Position numbers and translations under genes: made by a program. A stretch of 64,000 nucleotides of DNA from Arenimonas sp. SCN 70-307. Lineage in GTDB: Bacteria > Pseudomonadota > Gammaproteobacteria > Xanthomonadales > Xanthomonadaceae. This document shows positions 9,459 through 18,610 of this stretch, piece by piece. The stretch lies in assembly GCF_001724815.1 (NCBI RefSeq), contig NZ_MEDO01000002.1:62001-126000 (forward strand), in the 5' to 3' direction. How positions within the stretch are numbered: the first letter of the stretch is position 1; the number at the start of each line of letters is the position of its first letter. Below the pieces are notes generated by a model. It saw only the letters and a program-made list of their open reading frames with translations. It was not told the DNA's origin and searched no databases.

Positions 9459-9866
9459 ATGTCCGAGATCCAGGTGCCCGTGTCCTTCGGCGAGCTGCTC
9501 GACAAGATCGCCATCCTGCAGATCAAGTCCGAGCGCATGACCGACGCCGCCAAGCTGGCCAACGTGCGCGCCGAGCTGTCTGCCCTCGAGCGCACCTGGC
9601 TGGGGCACCCGGCCGCCGGCAAGGACATCGTGCGCCTGCGCGCCGAGCTCAAGGCCGTCAACGAACGCCTGTGGGTCATCGAGGACGACATCCGCCTCAA
9701 GGAAAAGGCCCAGGCCTTCGACGAGGAGTTCATCCGCCTCGCCCGTTCGGTGTACTTCGAGAACGACGAGCGCGCGCGCATCAAGAAGGACATCAACCTC
9801 GCGCTGGGCTCGGCCTACGTCGAGGAAAAGAGCTACCAGGACTACCGGGCCGGCACCACGCCCTGA
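9459..9866 (+). CDS. DUF6165 family protein
   Basis: A 135-residue soluble, mostly helical protein with no signal peptide. It opens with EIQVPVSFGELLDKIAILQI, the recognisable start of the DUF6165 family, which tends to sit near LPS or glycan genes. The lysine/glutamate-rich middle looks like paired helices. It converges on the glycosyltransferase-9 gene with one base between the stop codons, which fits an LPS association. The molecular function is unknown. Confidence 0.8.
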   Translation: MSEIQVPVSFGELLDKIAILQIKSERMTDAAKLANVRAELSALERTWLGHPAAGKDIVRLRAELKAVNERLWVIEDDIRLKEKAQAFDEEFIRLARSVYFENDERARIKKDINLALGSAYVEEKSYQDYRAGTTP

Positions 9867-9867
9867 G

Positions 9868-10914
9868 TCAGAGCCCGCGCTCGGCGCGCAGGGCCTCGAA
9901 GCGCTCGATCACCTCGCGCACCTGCACGAGGTCCATCACCCCCGGGAACTCCACGCGCTTGCCCCAGGGCAGGGCGCTGGCCGGCTTGCCCAGGAACTGG
10001 CGCGCGGCCGCATCGTAGTGGTTCACCGTCCAGCGCCGGTCCGAATACGGCCCCGAGCGCTCGGCGTCGGTGCAGGCGTGCAGGCCCAGCACCGGCGTGC
10101 CCATCGCGTTGGCCATGTGCGCCGGGCCCGAATCGGGCGTGAGCACGGCGCTGGCGCGGCCGAGCAGGGCCAACAATTGCTTGAGCGTGTCCTGGCCGAC
10201 CAGGTCCAGCGCCGGCGCCTTCATCGCCGCCAGGATGGCGTCGGCGGTGTCGCGCTCGAGCGCGCTGCGCCCGCCGCACAGCAGCACCCGCCAGCCGCGC
10301 GAGGCGGCGTGGTCGGCGACGGCGGCGTAGCGCTCGGGCCGCCAGTTGCGCAGCGGGTGGCTCGAGCAGGGCGAGACGAGCAGGATGGGTTGCTCGCCCG
10401 GCAGTTTTTCCGCAGCCCAGGCGTGGGCGTCGGCCGGCACCGGCAGACGCCACTCAACCCGTCCGGGCGTGACGCCCAGCGGCTGCAGGAACTGCCGGAA
10501 CGCGTCCTGCACGTGGTGGCCGCCGGCCGGGATGCGTTCGTTGATGAACAGCCCGTGGCCTTCCTTGCTGCGGCCGCGGTCGAAGCCGATGCGGCGGTCG
10601 GCGCGGATGGCGGTGGAGGCCAGGCCCGCGCGCAGCGCCAGCTGCAGGTTGAGCAGCACGTCGAAGCGGCGCCCCGCCAGCGCCTGGCGCAGCGCGCGCC
10701 AGCCGGCGAAGCCGGCCTTCTTGTCGAAGACCACGAACTCCACGCCTTCCAGGCCCTTGAGCAGCTTGGCCTCGCCCTTGCCGATCACCCAGGTGATGGG
10801 CAGGCCGGGCCAGGCCTGCTGCAGGTCGCGCACCAGCGCCACCGCGTGCACGGCGTCGCCCAGCGCCGACAGGCGCAGCAGGCAGAGCGAACGCGGCGCG
10901 GGCTTCACGGGCAT
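9868..10914 (-). CDS. Glycosyltransferase family 9 (LPS heptosyltransferase-like)
   Basis: A 348-residue cytoplasmic GT-B enzyme of the ADP-heptose:LPS heptosyltransferase family. The N-terminus has the family motif LLRLSALGDAVHAVALVRDL (about 12-31). The C-terminal donor-binding domain contains LLALLGRASAVLTPDSGPAH, where the TPDSGPAH signature is diagnostic, and VLGLHACTDAERSGPYS. It is divergent from kdkA with only 16 bp between the starts, which fits addition of an inner-core sugar near Kdo. Whether it is WaaC, WaaF or another GT9 cannot be decided here. Confidence 0.88.
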   Translation of the reverse strand: MPVKPAPRSLCLLRLSALGDAVHAVALVRDLQQAWPGLPITWVIGKGEAKLLKGLEGVEFVVFDKKAGFAGWRALRQALAGRRFDVLLNLQLALRAGLASTAIRADRRIGFDRGRSKEGHGLFINERIPAGGHHVQDAFRQFLQPLGVTPGRVEWRLPVPADAHAWAAEKLPGEQPILLVSPCSSHPLRNWRPERYAAVADHAASRGWRVLLCGGRSALERDTADAILAAMKAPALDLVGQDTLKQLLALLGRASAVLTPDSGPAHMANAMGTPVLGLHACTDAERSGPYSDRRWTVNHYDAAARQFLGKPASALPWGKRVEFPGVMDLVQVREVIERFEALRAERGL

Positions 10915-10930
10915 TGGTTAGACTGACGGG

Positions 10931-11701
10931 ATGGGAACAAGGCCGGCCATCGCCGCGATTGAAAAGACTTTCCGCGACGCCGGGGGCGAAGGGGCGATTG
11001 TGTTCGACCCCGCGCGGCTGCCGCAAGCCACGCCCGACTGGCTCGAGCGCGCGCACTGGGGCGAGGCCGCGCAGCCGGTGGCCGAGGGCGGCCGCGGCGC
11101 CGCCTGGTTCGTCAGCGGCGAGTTCGGGCAGGCCGTGCTGCGCCACTACCGCCGCGGCGGCATGGCCCGCCACCTGAGCACCGAGCGCTACCTGTGGCTG
11201 GGCCCGGATCGGGTACGCAGCCTGCGCGAATTCCGCCTGATGGCCGAACTGCACGCCGCCGGCCTGCGCGTGCCGGCGCCGCTGCTGGCCGGCTACCGCC
11301 GCCAGGGCCTGGGCTACCGCGCCGCCATCCTGGTCGAGCGCATCCCCGCCGCGCGCCCGCTGCACGACTGGCTGGGCGAGCCCGGCGCGCGCGCCTGGGA
11401 GGCGGCCGGCCTGAGCATCGCCCGCCTGCACCATGCCGGCGTCGACCACGCCGACCTCAATGCCCACAACGTGCTGCTCGACGCCGAGGGCTGGGCCTGG
11501 CTGATCGATTTCGACCGCGGCCGCCGCCGTCCGCCCGCCGCCGCCTGGCGCGAAGCCAACCTGGCGCGGCTGGCGCGCTCGCTGGCCAAGCTGGCCGGTC
11601 GCGGCGCCGATGACGCCTGGAAGGGCGGCTATGCGCGCCTGCGCCAGGCCTACGACGACGCCTACCGCCACGCCGGCGACCACGCGCAGGTGCAGCCATG
11701 A
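10931..11701 (+). CDS. kdkA: 3-deoxy-D-manno-octulosonic acid kinase
   Basis: Phosphorylates the single Kdo of lipid A-Kdo at O-4 at the inner face of the membrane. It is 256 residues long, close to the KdkA of Haemophilus and xanthomonads. Kinase-fold residues seen: GRGAAWFV near the N-terminus, catalytic loop HADLNAHNVLLD with its Asp (about 175), and metal-binding WLIDFDRGR. The N-terminal motif RHYRRGGMARHLS is typical of the family. Its stop overlaps the next gene's ATG by 4 bp, starting a tightly coupled six-gene run. Confidence 0.92.
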   Translation: MGTRPAIAAIEKTFRDAGGEGAIVFDPARLPQATPDWLERAHWGEAAQPVAEGGRGAAWFVSGEFGQAVLRHYRRGGMARHLSTERYLWLGPDRVRSLREFRLMAELHAAGLRVPAPLLAGYRRQGLGYRAAILVERIPAARPLHDWLGEPGARAWEAAGLSIARLHHAGVDHADLNAHNVLLDAEGWAWLIDFDRGRRRPPAAAWREANLARLARSLAKLAGRGADDAWKGGYARLRQAYDDAYRHAGDHAQVQP

Positions 11702-12468
11702 GCTGGAGCCTTCATTTCCTCGGCGTCGGCAATTCCTCCTCGGCCGTCGAGCTCGGCTCGGCCTCGGCCGTGCTCGAGCAGGGGGGCGAGCCGCGCCTGA
11801 TGATCGACTGCGGCCACGAGGCGCTCACCGCCTACGCCGCGCACTACGGCGCCGTGCCCGAGGCGGTGTTCATCACCCACGTGCACATGGACCACGTGGC
11901 CGGACTCGAGCGCCTGTTCTTCGCCACCTATTTCGATCCGGCGCGGCGCGGGCGCGTGCGCCTGTACGTGCCGGTGGGCGTGCTGCCGCACCTGCAGGCG
12001 CGGCTGGCCGACTACCCCGGCGTGGTGGCCGAGGGCGACGCGAACTGGTGGGACGCCTTCCAGCTGGTGCCGGTGAGCCGCGGTTTCTGGCACCGCGGCC
12101 AGTGGTTCGACGTCTTCCCCGTGCGCCATCACCTGCCCGACACCGCCTTCGGCCTGCGCCTGCCGGGCAGCCTGGTGTGGACGGGCGACACGCGCCCGAT
12201 CCCGGAGATGCTGGCCAAGTTCGCCGGTGCGGGTGAAATCGTCGCGCACGACTGCGCGCTGCACGGCAACCCCTCGCACAGCGGCCTGGACGACCTCGAA
12301 CGCGAATACCCGGCGGGCCTGCTGGCGCGCTGCGTGCTCTACCACTACGCCTCGCTGGCCGATGCCGAAGCCATGCGCGCGCGTGGCCATCGCGTGGCCG
12401 CGCCGGGCGAGCGCCTGGCCCTGGCCGAGCCGCTGCCGCCGCCGGGGCAGGGCGGCACGCCGCAATGA
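11698..12468 (+). CDS. MBL-fold metallohydrolase (RNase Z-like)
   Basis: A 256-residue metallo-beta-lactamase-fold enzyme. The zinc motif HVHMDH is in ITHVHMDHVAGLERLF (about 59-74). Further ligands are the histidine of VFPVRHH, the aspartate of VWTGDTRP and the late histidine of LYHYAS. No signal peptide is visible, so it is probably cytoplasmic. It is coupled by 4-bp overlaps to kdkA upstream and moaA downstream. No function can be assigned from the cluster, and it lacks the long exosite arm of RNase Z. Confidence 0.85.
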   Translation: MSWSLHFLGVGNSSSAVELGSASAVLEQGGEPRLMIDCGHEALTAYAAHYGAVPEAVFITHVHMDHVAGLERLFFATYFDPARRGRVRLYVPVGVLPHLQARLADYPGVVAEGDANWWDAFQLVPVSRGFWHRGQWFDVFPVRHHLPDTAFGLRLPGSLVWTGDTRPIPEMLAKFAGAGEIVAHDCALHGNPSHSGLDDLEREYPAGLLARCVLYHYASLADAEAMRARGHRVAAPGERLALAEPLPPPGQGGTPQ

Positions 12469-13487
12469 ACGCGCTGGCCGCCGAGGCGCTGGCGCCGCTC
12501 GACCGCCTGGGTCGCCCGCTGCGCGACCTGCGCGTGTCGCTGGTGGAAACCTGCAACTTCCGCTGCCCCTACTGCATGCCCGAAGGCGCGACGCCCGCCA
12601 ACGAGGTGCTCGACCGCGCCTCGCGCCTGGACTTCGACGAAATCGAAACCGCCGTGCGCGGCTTCGCCCGCCTCGGCGTGAGCAAGCTGCGCCTGACCGG
12701 CGGCGAACCGCTGCTGCGCCGCGACCTGCCCACGCTGGTGGCGCGGCTGGCGAAGGTGCCCGGCATCGAGGACATCGCGCTCACCACCAACGGCTCGCTG
12801 CTGGCCGGCCAGGCGCGGGCGCTGCGCGCCGCCGGCCTGCACCGGTTGACGGTGAGCCTGGATGCGCTCGACCCGGCGCTGTTCCACACGCTCTCGGGCA
12901 ACCGCGGCGAGCTGGACGACGTGCTGGCCGGCATCGCCGCCGCCGAGGCCGCGGGCTTCGGCGCGCTGAAGATCAACTGCGTGGTGCAGCGCGGCGTCAA
13001 CGAATCGCAGGTGCTGCCGCTGGCGGCGCACTTCCGCGGCACGCCGCACGTGCTGCGCTTCATTGAGTACATGGACGTGGGCACCTGCAATGGCTGGCGC
13101 CCCGGCCAGGTGGTGCCCTCGCGCGAGCTGCACGCGGCCATCCACGCGCGCTGGCCGCTGCGGCCGCTGCAGCCGGGCTACCGCGGCGAAGTGGCGGCGC
13201 GGCATGCCTACGCCGACGGCGCCGGCGAGATCGGTTTCGTCAGCTCGGTGAGCGAGCCCTTCTGCGGCGACTGCCACCGCGCCCGCCTCTCGGCCGACGG
13301 CCAGCTCTTCACCTGCCTGTTCGCGGCCCGCGGCGCGCCGCTGCGCGAGCACATCGCGCAAGGCGACGAGGCCCTGGCCGCGCACGTGGCCGGGCTGTGG
13401 CGCCAGCGCGGCGACCGGCACAGCGAGCAGCGCGCCGAAACCGCGCGCCCCTCGCGGCGCATCGAGATGTTCTACATAGGCGGCTGA
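12465..13487 (+). CDS. moaA: GTP 3',8-cyclase (molybdenum cofactor biosynthesis)
   Basis: A radical SAM enzyme that starts molybdopterin synthesis by cyclising GTP, working with MoaC. 340 residues. The N-terminal 4Fe-4S motif is C30-x3-C34-x2-C37 ([14 protein letters not shown]). The C-terminal cluster cysteines are in [12 protein letters not shown] and FTCLFAARG. The chain ends in the GG dipeptide (FYIGG) needed for activity. moaC follows after 4 bp. Confidence 0.97.
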   Translation: MNALAAEALAPLDRLGRPLRDLRVSLVETCNFRCPYCMPEGATPANEVLDRASRLDFDEIETAVRGFARLGVSKLRLTGGEPLLRRDLPTLVARLAKVPGIEDIALTTNGSLLAGQARALRAAGLHRLTVSLDALDPALFHTLSGNRGELDDVLAGIAAAEAAGFGALKINCVVQRGVNESQVLPLAAHFRGTPHVLRFIEYMDVGTCNGWRPGQVVPSRELHAAIHARWPLRPLQPGYRGEVAARHAYADGAGEIGFVSSVSEPFCGDCHRARLSADGQLFTCLFAARGAPLREHIAQGDEALAAHVAGLWRQRGDRHSEQRAETARPSRRIEMFYIGG

Positions 13488-13491
13488 CCCC

Positions 13492-13980
13492 ATGGCCAGG
13501 AAAAAGCTCACCCACCTCGACGCCCAGGGCCGCCCGGCCATGGTGGACGTCTCCGCCAAGCCGGCCACCGCGCGCGAGGCCGTGGCCGAGTGCCGCGTGC
13601 GCTTCCCGGCGGCGGTGGCGCAGGCGCTGCGCAAGGGCGGCATGAAAACCGGCAAGGGCGCGGTCGTGGACACCGCCATCATCGCCGGCACGATGGCGGT
13701 CAAGCGCACGCACGAGTTGGTGCCGTTCTGCCACCCGCTGCCCATCGATGGCTGCCGCTTCGACGTGGCCTGGAGCGGCGAGGCGGTGCTGCGCATCGAA
13801 TGCGGCGTGCGCACCACCCACCGCACGGGCGTGGAGATGGAGGCGCTGACCGGCGCCACCGTGGCCGCGCTGACGGTGTACGACATGTGCAAGGCGCTCT
13901 CGCACGCCATCGTGATCGGCCCGGCGAAGCTGCTGGCCAAGCGTGGCGGCAAGCGCGACGTGGGCAAGGCGCGGGCATGA
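13492..13980 (+). CDS. moaC: Cyclic pyranopterin monophosphate synthase
   Basis: Converts the MoaA product into cyclic pyranopterin monophosphate. The 162-residue length is standard. Active-site signatures are visible: [26 protein letters not shown] (catalytic region), [10 protein letters not shown] and the C-terminal [16 protein letters not shown]. Its stop overlaps the ATG of moaD. Confidence 0.97.
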   Translation: MARKKLTHLDAQGRPAMVDVSAKPATAREAVAECRVRFPAAVAQALRKGGMKTGKGAVVDTAIIAGTMAVKRTHELVPFCHPLPIDGCRFDVAWSGEAVLRIECGVRTTHRTGVEMEALTGATVAALTVYDMCKALSHAIVIGPAKLLAKRGGKRDVGKARA

Positions 13981-14213
13981 GCATCACGGTGCTGTACTTC
14001 GCCAGCCTGCGCGACGCCGCCGGCGTGGCCAGCGAGACGCTGCCGCTGCCGGCGTCGCTGCCGGCACTGTACGAGGCGCTGCGCACCCGCCACGGCTTCG
14101 CGCTGGCGCGCGAGCGGCTGCGCGTGGCGATGGACGGCGAGTTCGTGGCCTGGGACACGCCGCCGCGCGAGGGCGCGGAAGTGGCCTTCATCCCGCCGGT
14201 GTCGGGCGGATGA
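13977..14213 (+). CDS. moaD: Molybdopterin synthase small subunit (sulfur carrier)
   Basis: A 78-residue ubiquitin-fold sulfur carrier that brings thiocarboxylate sulfur to MoaE. It has the typical N-terminal [12 protein letters not shown] and the obligatory C-terminal GG (PPVSGG). The ATG at 13977 overlaps the moaC stop, and its own stop overlaps the moaE start. No moaB or mog is present in this cluster. Confidence 0.95.
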   Translation: MSITVLYFASLRDAAGVASETLPLPASLPALYEALRTRHGFALARERLRVAMDGEFVAWDTPPREGAEVAFIPPVSGG

Positions 14214-14626
14214 AGCGCTTCGCGCTCAGCGACGCTGCGTTCGACCTCGCCCCGCTGCGCGCGCGGCTGCTGTCACCGCGCGCCGGCGCCTTCGCCACCT
14301 TCGAGGGCTGGGTGCGCGACCATCACGGCGGCCGCGGCGTGCTGGGCCTTCGCTACGAGGCCTACGCGGCGCTCGCCGAAGCGGAAGGCGAACGCATCCT
14401 CGCCGAGGCCGTGCAGCGCTTCGACATCGTCGAGGCCGTCGCCATCCACCGCACGGGCGAGCTGGCCATCGGCGACCTCGCCGTCTGGGTCGGCGCCAGC
14501 GCCGCGCACCGCGGCCCGGCCTTCGACGCCTGCCGCTGGATCATCGACGAAGTGAAGTCACGCGTGCCCATCTGGAAGCACGAACGCTACGCCGACGGCC
14601 AAAGCGAATGGCTGCATCCGACCTGA
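14210..14626 (+). CDS. moaE: Molybdopterin synthase large catalytic subunit
   Basis: Catalytic half of molybdopterin synthase, adding the dithiolene sulfurs. 138 residues. Family landmarks: GAFATFEGWVRDHHGGRGV, LRYEAYAALAE, VAIHRTGELAIGDLAVWV, and C-terminal VKSRVPIWKHERYADG carrying the catalytic lysine. It is the last gene of the kdkA-moa run; a hairpin lies 15 bp after the stop. Confidence 0.96.
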   Translation: MKRFALSDAAFDLAPLRARLLSPRAGAFATFEGWVRDHHGGRGVLGLRYEAYAALAEAEGERILAEAVQRFDIVEAVAIHRTGELAIGDLAVWVGASAAHRGPAFDACRWIIDEVKSRVPIWKHERYADGQSEWLHPT

Positions 14627-14641
14627 GCGTCCAGCCGCGAA

Positions 14642-14750
14642 GCCCCCCTTGGTAAGGGGGGCGCGCCGACAGGCGCGGGGGATCGGGAGGGCGGACTGGG
14701 GCCCGAGGTTTGCGCAGCAAACCTTGGGAACCGCTCGGGCGAAGCCCGAG
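14642..14750. repeat. Cluster of four short hairpins between moaE and the SRP RNA
   Basis: Four perfect dyads in 109 bp: GCCCCCCTT-GGT-AAGGGGGGC (14642-14662), CGCGCC-GACA-GGCGCG (14662-14677), AGGTTTGC-GCA-GCAAACCT (14706-14724) and CTCGGGC-GAA-GCCCGAG (14734-14750). The first could end moaE transcription and the last could end SRP RNA transcription, though neither is followed by a clean T run. Such hairpin mosaics are often dispersed intergenic repeats. Confidence 0.7.
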
Positions 14751-14758
14751 AAAGGGGC

Positions 14759-14867
14759 GGTAGCCCCGCCGGTTGTCACCCGGCACCCGCATCATCCAAT
14801 ACCGTTGCTGCCTTCCGGCCCTGGCGGGGTTTTCGGACTAGCGTCGCGGGAGGCCGACGGGGCCACC
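14759..14867 (-). ncRNA. ffs: Signal recognition particle 4.5S RNA
   Basis: About 109 nt on the minus strand. The apical domain carries the conserved signature AGGGCCGGAAGGCAGCAAC (GGAA tetraloop and symmetric loop that bind Ffh). The 5' end GGTGGCCCCGTCGG pairs with the 3' end to close the long hairpin. The ends are set by this pairing, so they may be off by a few bases. It lies 42 bp downstream of tRNA-Ser(GGA) on the same strand and back-to-back with dnaX. Confidence 0.92.
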
Positions 14868-14878
14868 ATTGAAGCGAA

Positions 14879-14901
14879 CGGCGCGCCTACCGGGCGCGCC
14901 G
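14879..14901 (-). terminator. Hairpin between tRNA-Ser(GGA) and SRP RNA
   Basis: A 9-bp GC-only dyad (14879-14887 / 14893-14901) with a 5-nt loop, just after the tRNA CCA end. It may separate the tRNA and SRP transcripts or act as a processing stem; no U-tract follows. Confidence 0.45.
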
Positions 14902-14909
14902 CTGGAAGA

Positions 14910-15002
14910 TGGCGGAGAGAGAGGGATTCGAACCCTCGATACGGGGTTTAGCCGTATACACACTTTCCAGGCGTGCTCCTTCAACCACTCGGACATCTCT
15001 CC
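14910..15002 (-). tRNA. tRNA-Ser (anticodon GGA)
   Basis: A 93-nt class II tRNA. The acceptor GGAGAGA pairs with TCTCTCC, followed by G and an encoded CCA. The anticodon arm CACGC-CTGGAAA-GTGTG gives GGA (reads UCC/UCU). The long variable arm TACGG-CTAAACC-CCGTA and T-loop GGTTCGAATCC are intact. Confidence 0.96.
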
Positions 15003-15032
15003 GCAGAGATAAGCGCCTGAAACAAGGGCGGA

Positions 15033-15061
15033 ATCATACCCGTCCGGGCCCACCGCCACAA
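15033..15061 (-). promoter_or_regulatory. Sigma-70 promoter for tRNA-Ser(GGA)
   Basis: On the minus strand, -35 TTGTGG (15061-15056) and -10 TATGAT (15038-15033) are separated by 17 bp. The predicted start is about 25-30 nt before the tRNA. It may also serve the SRP RNA downstream. Confidence 0.65.
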
Positions 15062-15146
15062 GCGCGCCGGTGCGCCGGGCTGGCCGGGGGGCAGGGGGGT
15101 TGGCACAATGGGGCGCGTCGGTCCCGACCTGCCGAAGAGAGCCTGG

Positions 15147-16799
15147 ATGTCCTACCTCGTGCTTGCCCGCAAATGGCGCCCCCGGCGTTTCGCCGAGCTG
15201 GTCGGGCAGGAACACGTCGTGCGGGCGCTGTCGAACGCGCTCGAGACCGGCAAGGTGCACCACGCCTTCCTGTTCACCGGCACCCGCGGCGTGGGCAAGA
15301 CCACCATCGCCCGCATCTTCGCCAAGTCGCTCAACTGCGAGCGGGGCGCCGGCGCCGAGCCCTGCGGCGAGTGCGGCGCCTGCCAGGACATCGACGCCGG
15401 CCGCTACGTGGACCTGCTCGAGATCGACGCCGCCTCCAACACCGGCGTCGACGACGTGCGCGAGCTGATCGACAACGCCCAGTACATGCCGGCGCGCGGC
15501 CGCACCAAGGTCTACCTGATCGACGAAGTGCACATGCTGTCCAAGAGCGCGTTCAACGCGCTGCTCAAGACGCTCGAGGAGCCGCCCTCGCACGTGAAGT
15601 TCCTGCTGGCCACCACCGACCCGCAGAAGCTGCCGGTGACCGTGCTCTCGCGCTGCCTGCAGTTCAACCTGCGCCGGCTCGAGCTGGGCCAGATCGGCGG
15701 CCAGATGACCCGCATCCTCGCGGCCGAGGGCATCGCCGCCGAGCCCGGCGCGATCGACCTGCTGGCCCGCGCCGCCGACGGCAGCCTGCGCGACGGCCTG
15801 TCGCTGCTCGACCAGGCCATCGCCTATACCGGTGGCCAGCTGGGCGAGGCGGCGGTGACGGCCATGCTGGGCACGGTCGACCGCGGCCAGGTCGACGGCC
15901 TGCTCGAGGCGCTCGCGGCCGGCGACGGCGCCGCGCTGATGCAGCGGGTCGAGGCCATGGCCTCGTTCTCGCCCGATTTCGGCCACGTGCTCGAGGACCT
16001 GGCCGTGGCCCTGCACCGCATCCAGCTCGAGCAGCTGGTGCCCGGCGCCTCCGGCGAGGCGCTGGCGCCCGCGCTGGCGGCGGTGGCCGCGTCGCAGCCG
16101 CCGGAGCTGGTGCAGCTTTGGTACCAGATGGCCGTCTCCGGCCGCCGCGACCTGGGCATCGCGCCCAGCCCGCGCGTGGGCTTCGAGATGAGCCTGCTGC
16201 GCATGCTGGCCTTCCGGCCGGCGGGCGAGGGTGGCGGCGCGCGCCCGGGGCCGGTCGTCTCGACCGAGGCCCCGCCTTCGCGTGCCAGCGGCAGCCGCAC
16301 GGCGCCGCCAATGCCTTCCTTCGCGGATCCGCCGCGCCCCGAACCGCCCCGCCACGAACCCGCGCCGCCGGCGCCGGCCGCGGCGCCCACGCGCAGCGGC
16401 GCCCGCCTCGCCAGCGCCGAAGACTGGCTCGACCTGGTCGCCGATGCCGGCCTGCGCGGCCCGGTGCGCGAGCTGGCGGCGCACTGCGCCTTCTGTGCCT
16501 ACGCCGACGGCGTGCTTTCGCTCTCGCTGCCCGACAGCTTCGACCACCTGCGCAGCGACTCGCTGCTGCGACAGCTGGCCGCCGCGCTCGCGCCGCACCT
16601 GGGCGCCGAGCCCAAACTGCGCTTCGAGGCGGCCCGCGCCGCCGCCGGCGAAACCCTGCACGACCGCACCCAGCGCCAGCGCGGCGAGCGCCAGGCCGGC
16701 GCCGAGGCCGATTTCCTCTCCGACCCGGTCGTGGCCCAGCTGGTGAAGCAGGGCGCCACGCTCGTCCCCGATTCCATCCGTCCCCTGGACGACCACTGA
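15147..16799 (+). CDS. dnaX: DNA polymerase III subunits gamma/tau (clamp loader)
   Basis: 550-residue clamp-loader ATPase. The start is the ATG of [12 protein letters not shown], the conserved N-terminus; the open frame 13 codons further up is not conserved-looking. Walker A is GTRGVGKT (45-52). Zinc cysteines are C64, C73, C76 and C79. Walker B/DExx is LIDEVHMLS, and sensor 1 is [11 protein letters not shown] proline-rich linker (about 355-435) leads to the tau-specific C-terminus. No A-rich slippery heptamer for a gamma frameshift was seen. ybaB and recR follow. Confidence 0.96.
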   Translation: MSYLVLARKWRPRRFAELVGQEHVVRALSNALETGKVHHAFLFTGTRGVGKTTIARIFAKSLNCERGAGAEPCGECGACQDIDAGRYVDLLEIDAASNTGVDDVRELIDNAQYMPARGRTKVYLIDEVHMLSKSAFNALLKTLEEPPSHVKFLLATTDPQKLPVTVLSRCLQFNLRRLELGQIGGQMTRILAAEGIAAEPGAIDLLARAADGSLRDGLSLLDQAIAYTGGQLGEAAVTAMLGTVDRGQVDGLLEALAAGDGAALMQRVEAMASFSPDFGHVLEDLAVALHRIQLEQLVPGASGEALAPALAAVAASQPPELVQLWYQMAVSGRRDLGIAPSPRVGFEMSLLRMLAFRPAGEGGGARPGPVVSTEAPPSRASGSRTAPPMPSFADPPRPEPPRHEPAPPAPAAAPTRSGARLASAEDWLDLVADAGLRGPVRELAAHCAFCAYADGVLSLSLPDSFDHLRSDSLLRQLAAALAPHLGAEPKLRFEAARAAAGETLHDRTQRQRGERQAGAEADFLSDPVVAQLVKQGATLVPDSIRPLDDH

Positions 16800-16815
16800 C
16801 ACGAAGGAAGACACC

Positions 16816-17142
16816 ATGCGAGGCAACATCGCCCAACTCATGCAGCAGGCCCAGCGCATGCAGGACAACCTCAAGAAGGCCCAGGAAGAGCTGGGCAGCC
16901 TCGAGGTGCAGGGCCAGTCCGGCGGCGGCATGGTCAAGGTCACCCTGACCGGCAAGATGGAGTGCCGCGCGGTGCGCATCGATCCGTCGGCGCTTTCGGA
17001 CGCCGAGATGCTCGAGGACCTGGTCACCGCCGCCTTCAACGACGCGGTGAACAAGGCCAACGAGGAAAGCCAGAAGCGCATGTCCGCGGCCACGGCCGGC
17101 ATGCCGATCCCGCCGGGCATGAAGATCCCGGGCCTGTTCTGA
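16816..17142 (+). CDS. YbaB/EbfC nucleoid-associated protein
   Basis: A 108-residue DNA-binding protein of the YbaB/EbfC family, a dimer that coats DNA. It contains [20 protein letters not shown] at the N-terminus and [16 protein letters not shown] in the sheet region. It sits in the conserved dnaX-ybaB-recR order 16 bp after dnaX, preceded by an AAGGAAG Shine-Dalgarno sequence. Confidence 0.95.
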   Translation: MRGNIAQLMQQAQRMQDNLKKAQEELGSLEVQGQSGGGMVKVTLTGKMECRAVRIDPSALSDAEMLEDLVTAAFNDAVNKANEESQKRMSAATAGMPIPPGMKIPGLF

Positions 17143-17149
17143 GCCGCGC

Positions 17150-17752
17150 GTGAGCGCCTCGCCGCTGCTGTCGCAGCTGATCGAGGCCCTGCGCTGCCTG
17201 CCGGGCGTCGGCAGCAAGTCGGCCCAGCGCATGGCCTACCACCTGCTCGAGCGTGACCGCGAGGGCGGCTTGCGCCTGGCCGCCGCGCTGGCCGAGGCGG
17301 TGGAAAAGGTGGGCCACTGCGAGTCGTGCCGCGACTTCAGCGAAACGCCGCTGTGCGCGCTCTGCGCCAGCGCCTCGCGCGAGCGCGGCCTGCTGTGCGC
17401 CATCGAATCGCCGGCCGACCGCCTGGCCATCGAAACCGCCACCGGCTACCGCGGCCTGTATTTCGTGCTCCAGGGCCGGCTCTCGCCGCTCGACGGCATC
17501 GGCCCGAAGGAACTGGGCCTGGACAAGCTCGCCGCGCGCCTTGCGCAGGGCGAGGTGCGCGAGCTGATCATCGCCACCAACCCCACCGTCGAGGGCGAGG
17601 CCACCGCGCACTACCTGGCGCAGCTGGCGCGGCAGGCGGGGGTCACTCCCAGCCGGCTGGCGCACGGCCTGCCGCTGGGCGGCGAACTCGAGTACGTCGA
17701 CCGCGGCACGCTCGCGCACGCCTTCGGTTCACGCAGCGAAATCCCTTCCTGA
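17150..17752 (+). CDS. recR: Recombination mediator protein RecR
   Basis: A 200-residue RecFOR-pathway protein that helps load RecA at gaps. It has the helix-hairpin-helix [17 protein letters not shown] (near 17-33), a zinc finger ([16 protein letters not shown]) and a Toprim domain ([31 protein letters not shown]). The GTG at 17150 lies 7 bp after ybaB and gives the expected N-terminus. Confidence 0.96.
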   Translation: MSASPLLSQLIEALRCLPGVGSKSAQRMAYHLLERDREGGLRLAAALAEAVEKVGHCESCRDFSETPLCALCASASRERGLLCAIESPADRLAIETATGYRGLYFVLQGRLSPLDGIGPKELGLDKLAARLAQGEVRELIIATNPTVEGEATAHYLAQLARQAGVTPSRLAHGLPLGGELEYVDRGTLAHAFGSRSEIPS

Positions 17753-17761
17753 GGAGCGGCC

Positions 17762-18103
17762 ATGGCCACGATTTTCGACAAGATCATCGCCCGGGAGATC
17801 CCCGCCGACATCGTTTACGAAGACGAGCAGGTGCTGGCCTTCCGCGACATCAATCCGCAGGCGCCGGTGCACGTGCTGTTCATTCCGAAAAAGCCCGTCG
17901 CCACGCTCAATGAGCTGGCCCCGGGCGACGAGGCGCTGGCCGGCCGCCTGGTGCTGGCGGCCGCGGCTTATGCAAAGCGCGAAGGATTTGCCGAGAAGGG
18001 CTACCGCGTGGTGTTCAACACCAATGGCGACGGCGGGCAGAGCGTGTACCACATCCACCTGCACCTGCTGGCCGGGCGGGCGATGCACTGGCCGCCCGGC
18101 TGA
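17762..18103 (+). CDS. HIT-family nucleotide hydrolase (HinT-like)
   Basis: A 113-residue histidine-triad protein, probably a purine nucleoside phosphoramidase. The conserved start is IFDKIIAREIPADIVYEDE, and the catalytic HxHxH triad is in YHIHLHLLAG near residue 97. A GAGGAG ribosome site lies just before the ATG. It is the last gene of the dnaX run and converges on slp. Confidence 0.94.
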   Translation: MATIFDKIIAREIPADIVYEDEQVLAFRDINPQAPVHVLFIPKKPVATLNELAPGDEALAGRLVLAAAAYAKREGFAEKGYRVVFNTNGDGGQSVYHIHLHLLAGRAMHWPPG

Positions 18104-18112
18104 GGCCGGGGC

Positions 18113-18598
18113 TTACCAGAAGAACGGGTGGCGCTCGACGATGACGTCCACGTCCTTGCGCTCGGGCCACAGGTAGATCACCTGAGCGTCGACCTGCGGG
18201 TAGCGGTAGTCGTACTCGCCGACCTTACGCGACTCGAAGCCGGTGACCTGGCCGGTGATGGTGACCTCGCGGCCCGGCTTGAACACTTCCGGGTCGTAGA
18301 AGCCGGCGCGGCAGGCGATGAAGCGGCCGTCGCTCTGGTCGCGGTTGACCGGACGGCCATCCCTGCCCAGGCGCACGGCGACGATCTCGAAGCAGCTCTG
18401 CGCCGCCAGCGGCTCGACCCTCACCACGCGGCCGCCCCAGCGCACCTGGTCGCCGACGGCGCCCGAGCGCACCAGCTCGCCCGGCGCGACCGGCGCGAAG
18501 GCACCCTGCAGCGGCTTGGGCGCGCTGACGCAGCCGGCCAGGGCCAGCGAAGCAAGCAGGGGAACGAACAGCGTGGTGCGGGACGACGGACGCTTCAT
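18113..18598 (-). CDS. Slp-family outer membrane lipoprotein
   Basis: 161 residues. Lipoprotein signal peptide with lipobox LALAGC (cysteine at about 22), then the Slp domain (RWGGRVVRVEPL, CFEIVAVRLGRDGRP, GREVTITGQVTGF, YRYPQVDAQVIYLWP). Slp proteins are envelope lipoproteins linked to stationary-phase or acid stress in E. coli. The gene lies 12 bp after the tgpA-like gene and may belong to that operon. Confidence 0.9.
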   Translation of the reverse strand: MKRPSSRTTLFVPLLASLALAGCVSAPKPLQGAFAPVAPGELVRSGAVGDQVRWGGRVVRVEPLAAQSCFEIVAVRLGRDGRPVNRDQSDGRFIACRAGFYDPEVFKPGREVTITGQVTGFESRKVGEYDYRYPQVDAQVIYLWPERKDVDVIVERHPFFW

Positions 18599-18610
18599 GG
18601 CAGGTCTCCG

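Noticed and set aside
15147..16799. Programmed frameshift in dnaX for a gamma subunit
   Set aside because: No A-rich slippery heptamer with a following stem was found near the expected position.
14838..17120. 760-codon open frame on the minus strand
   Set aside because: It covers the SRP RNA, a tRNA and dnaX in antisense; no real protein pattern.
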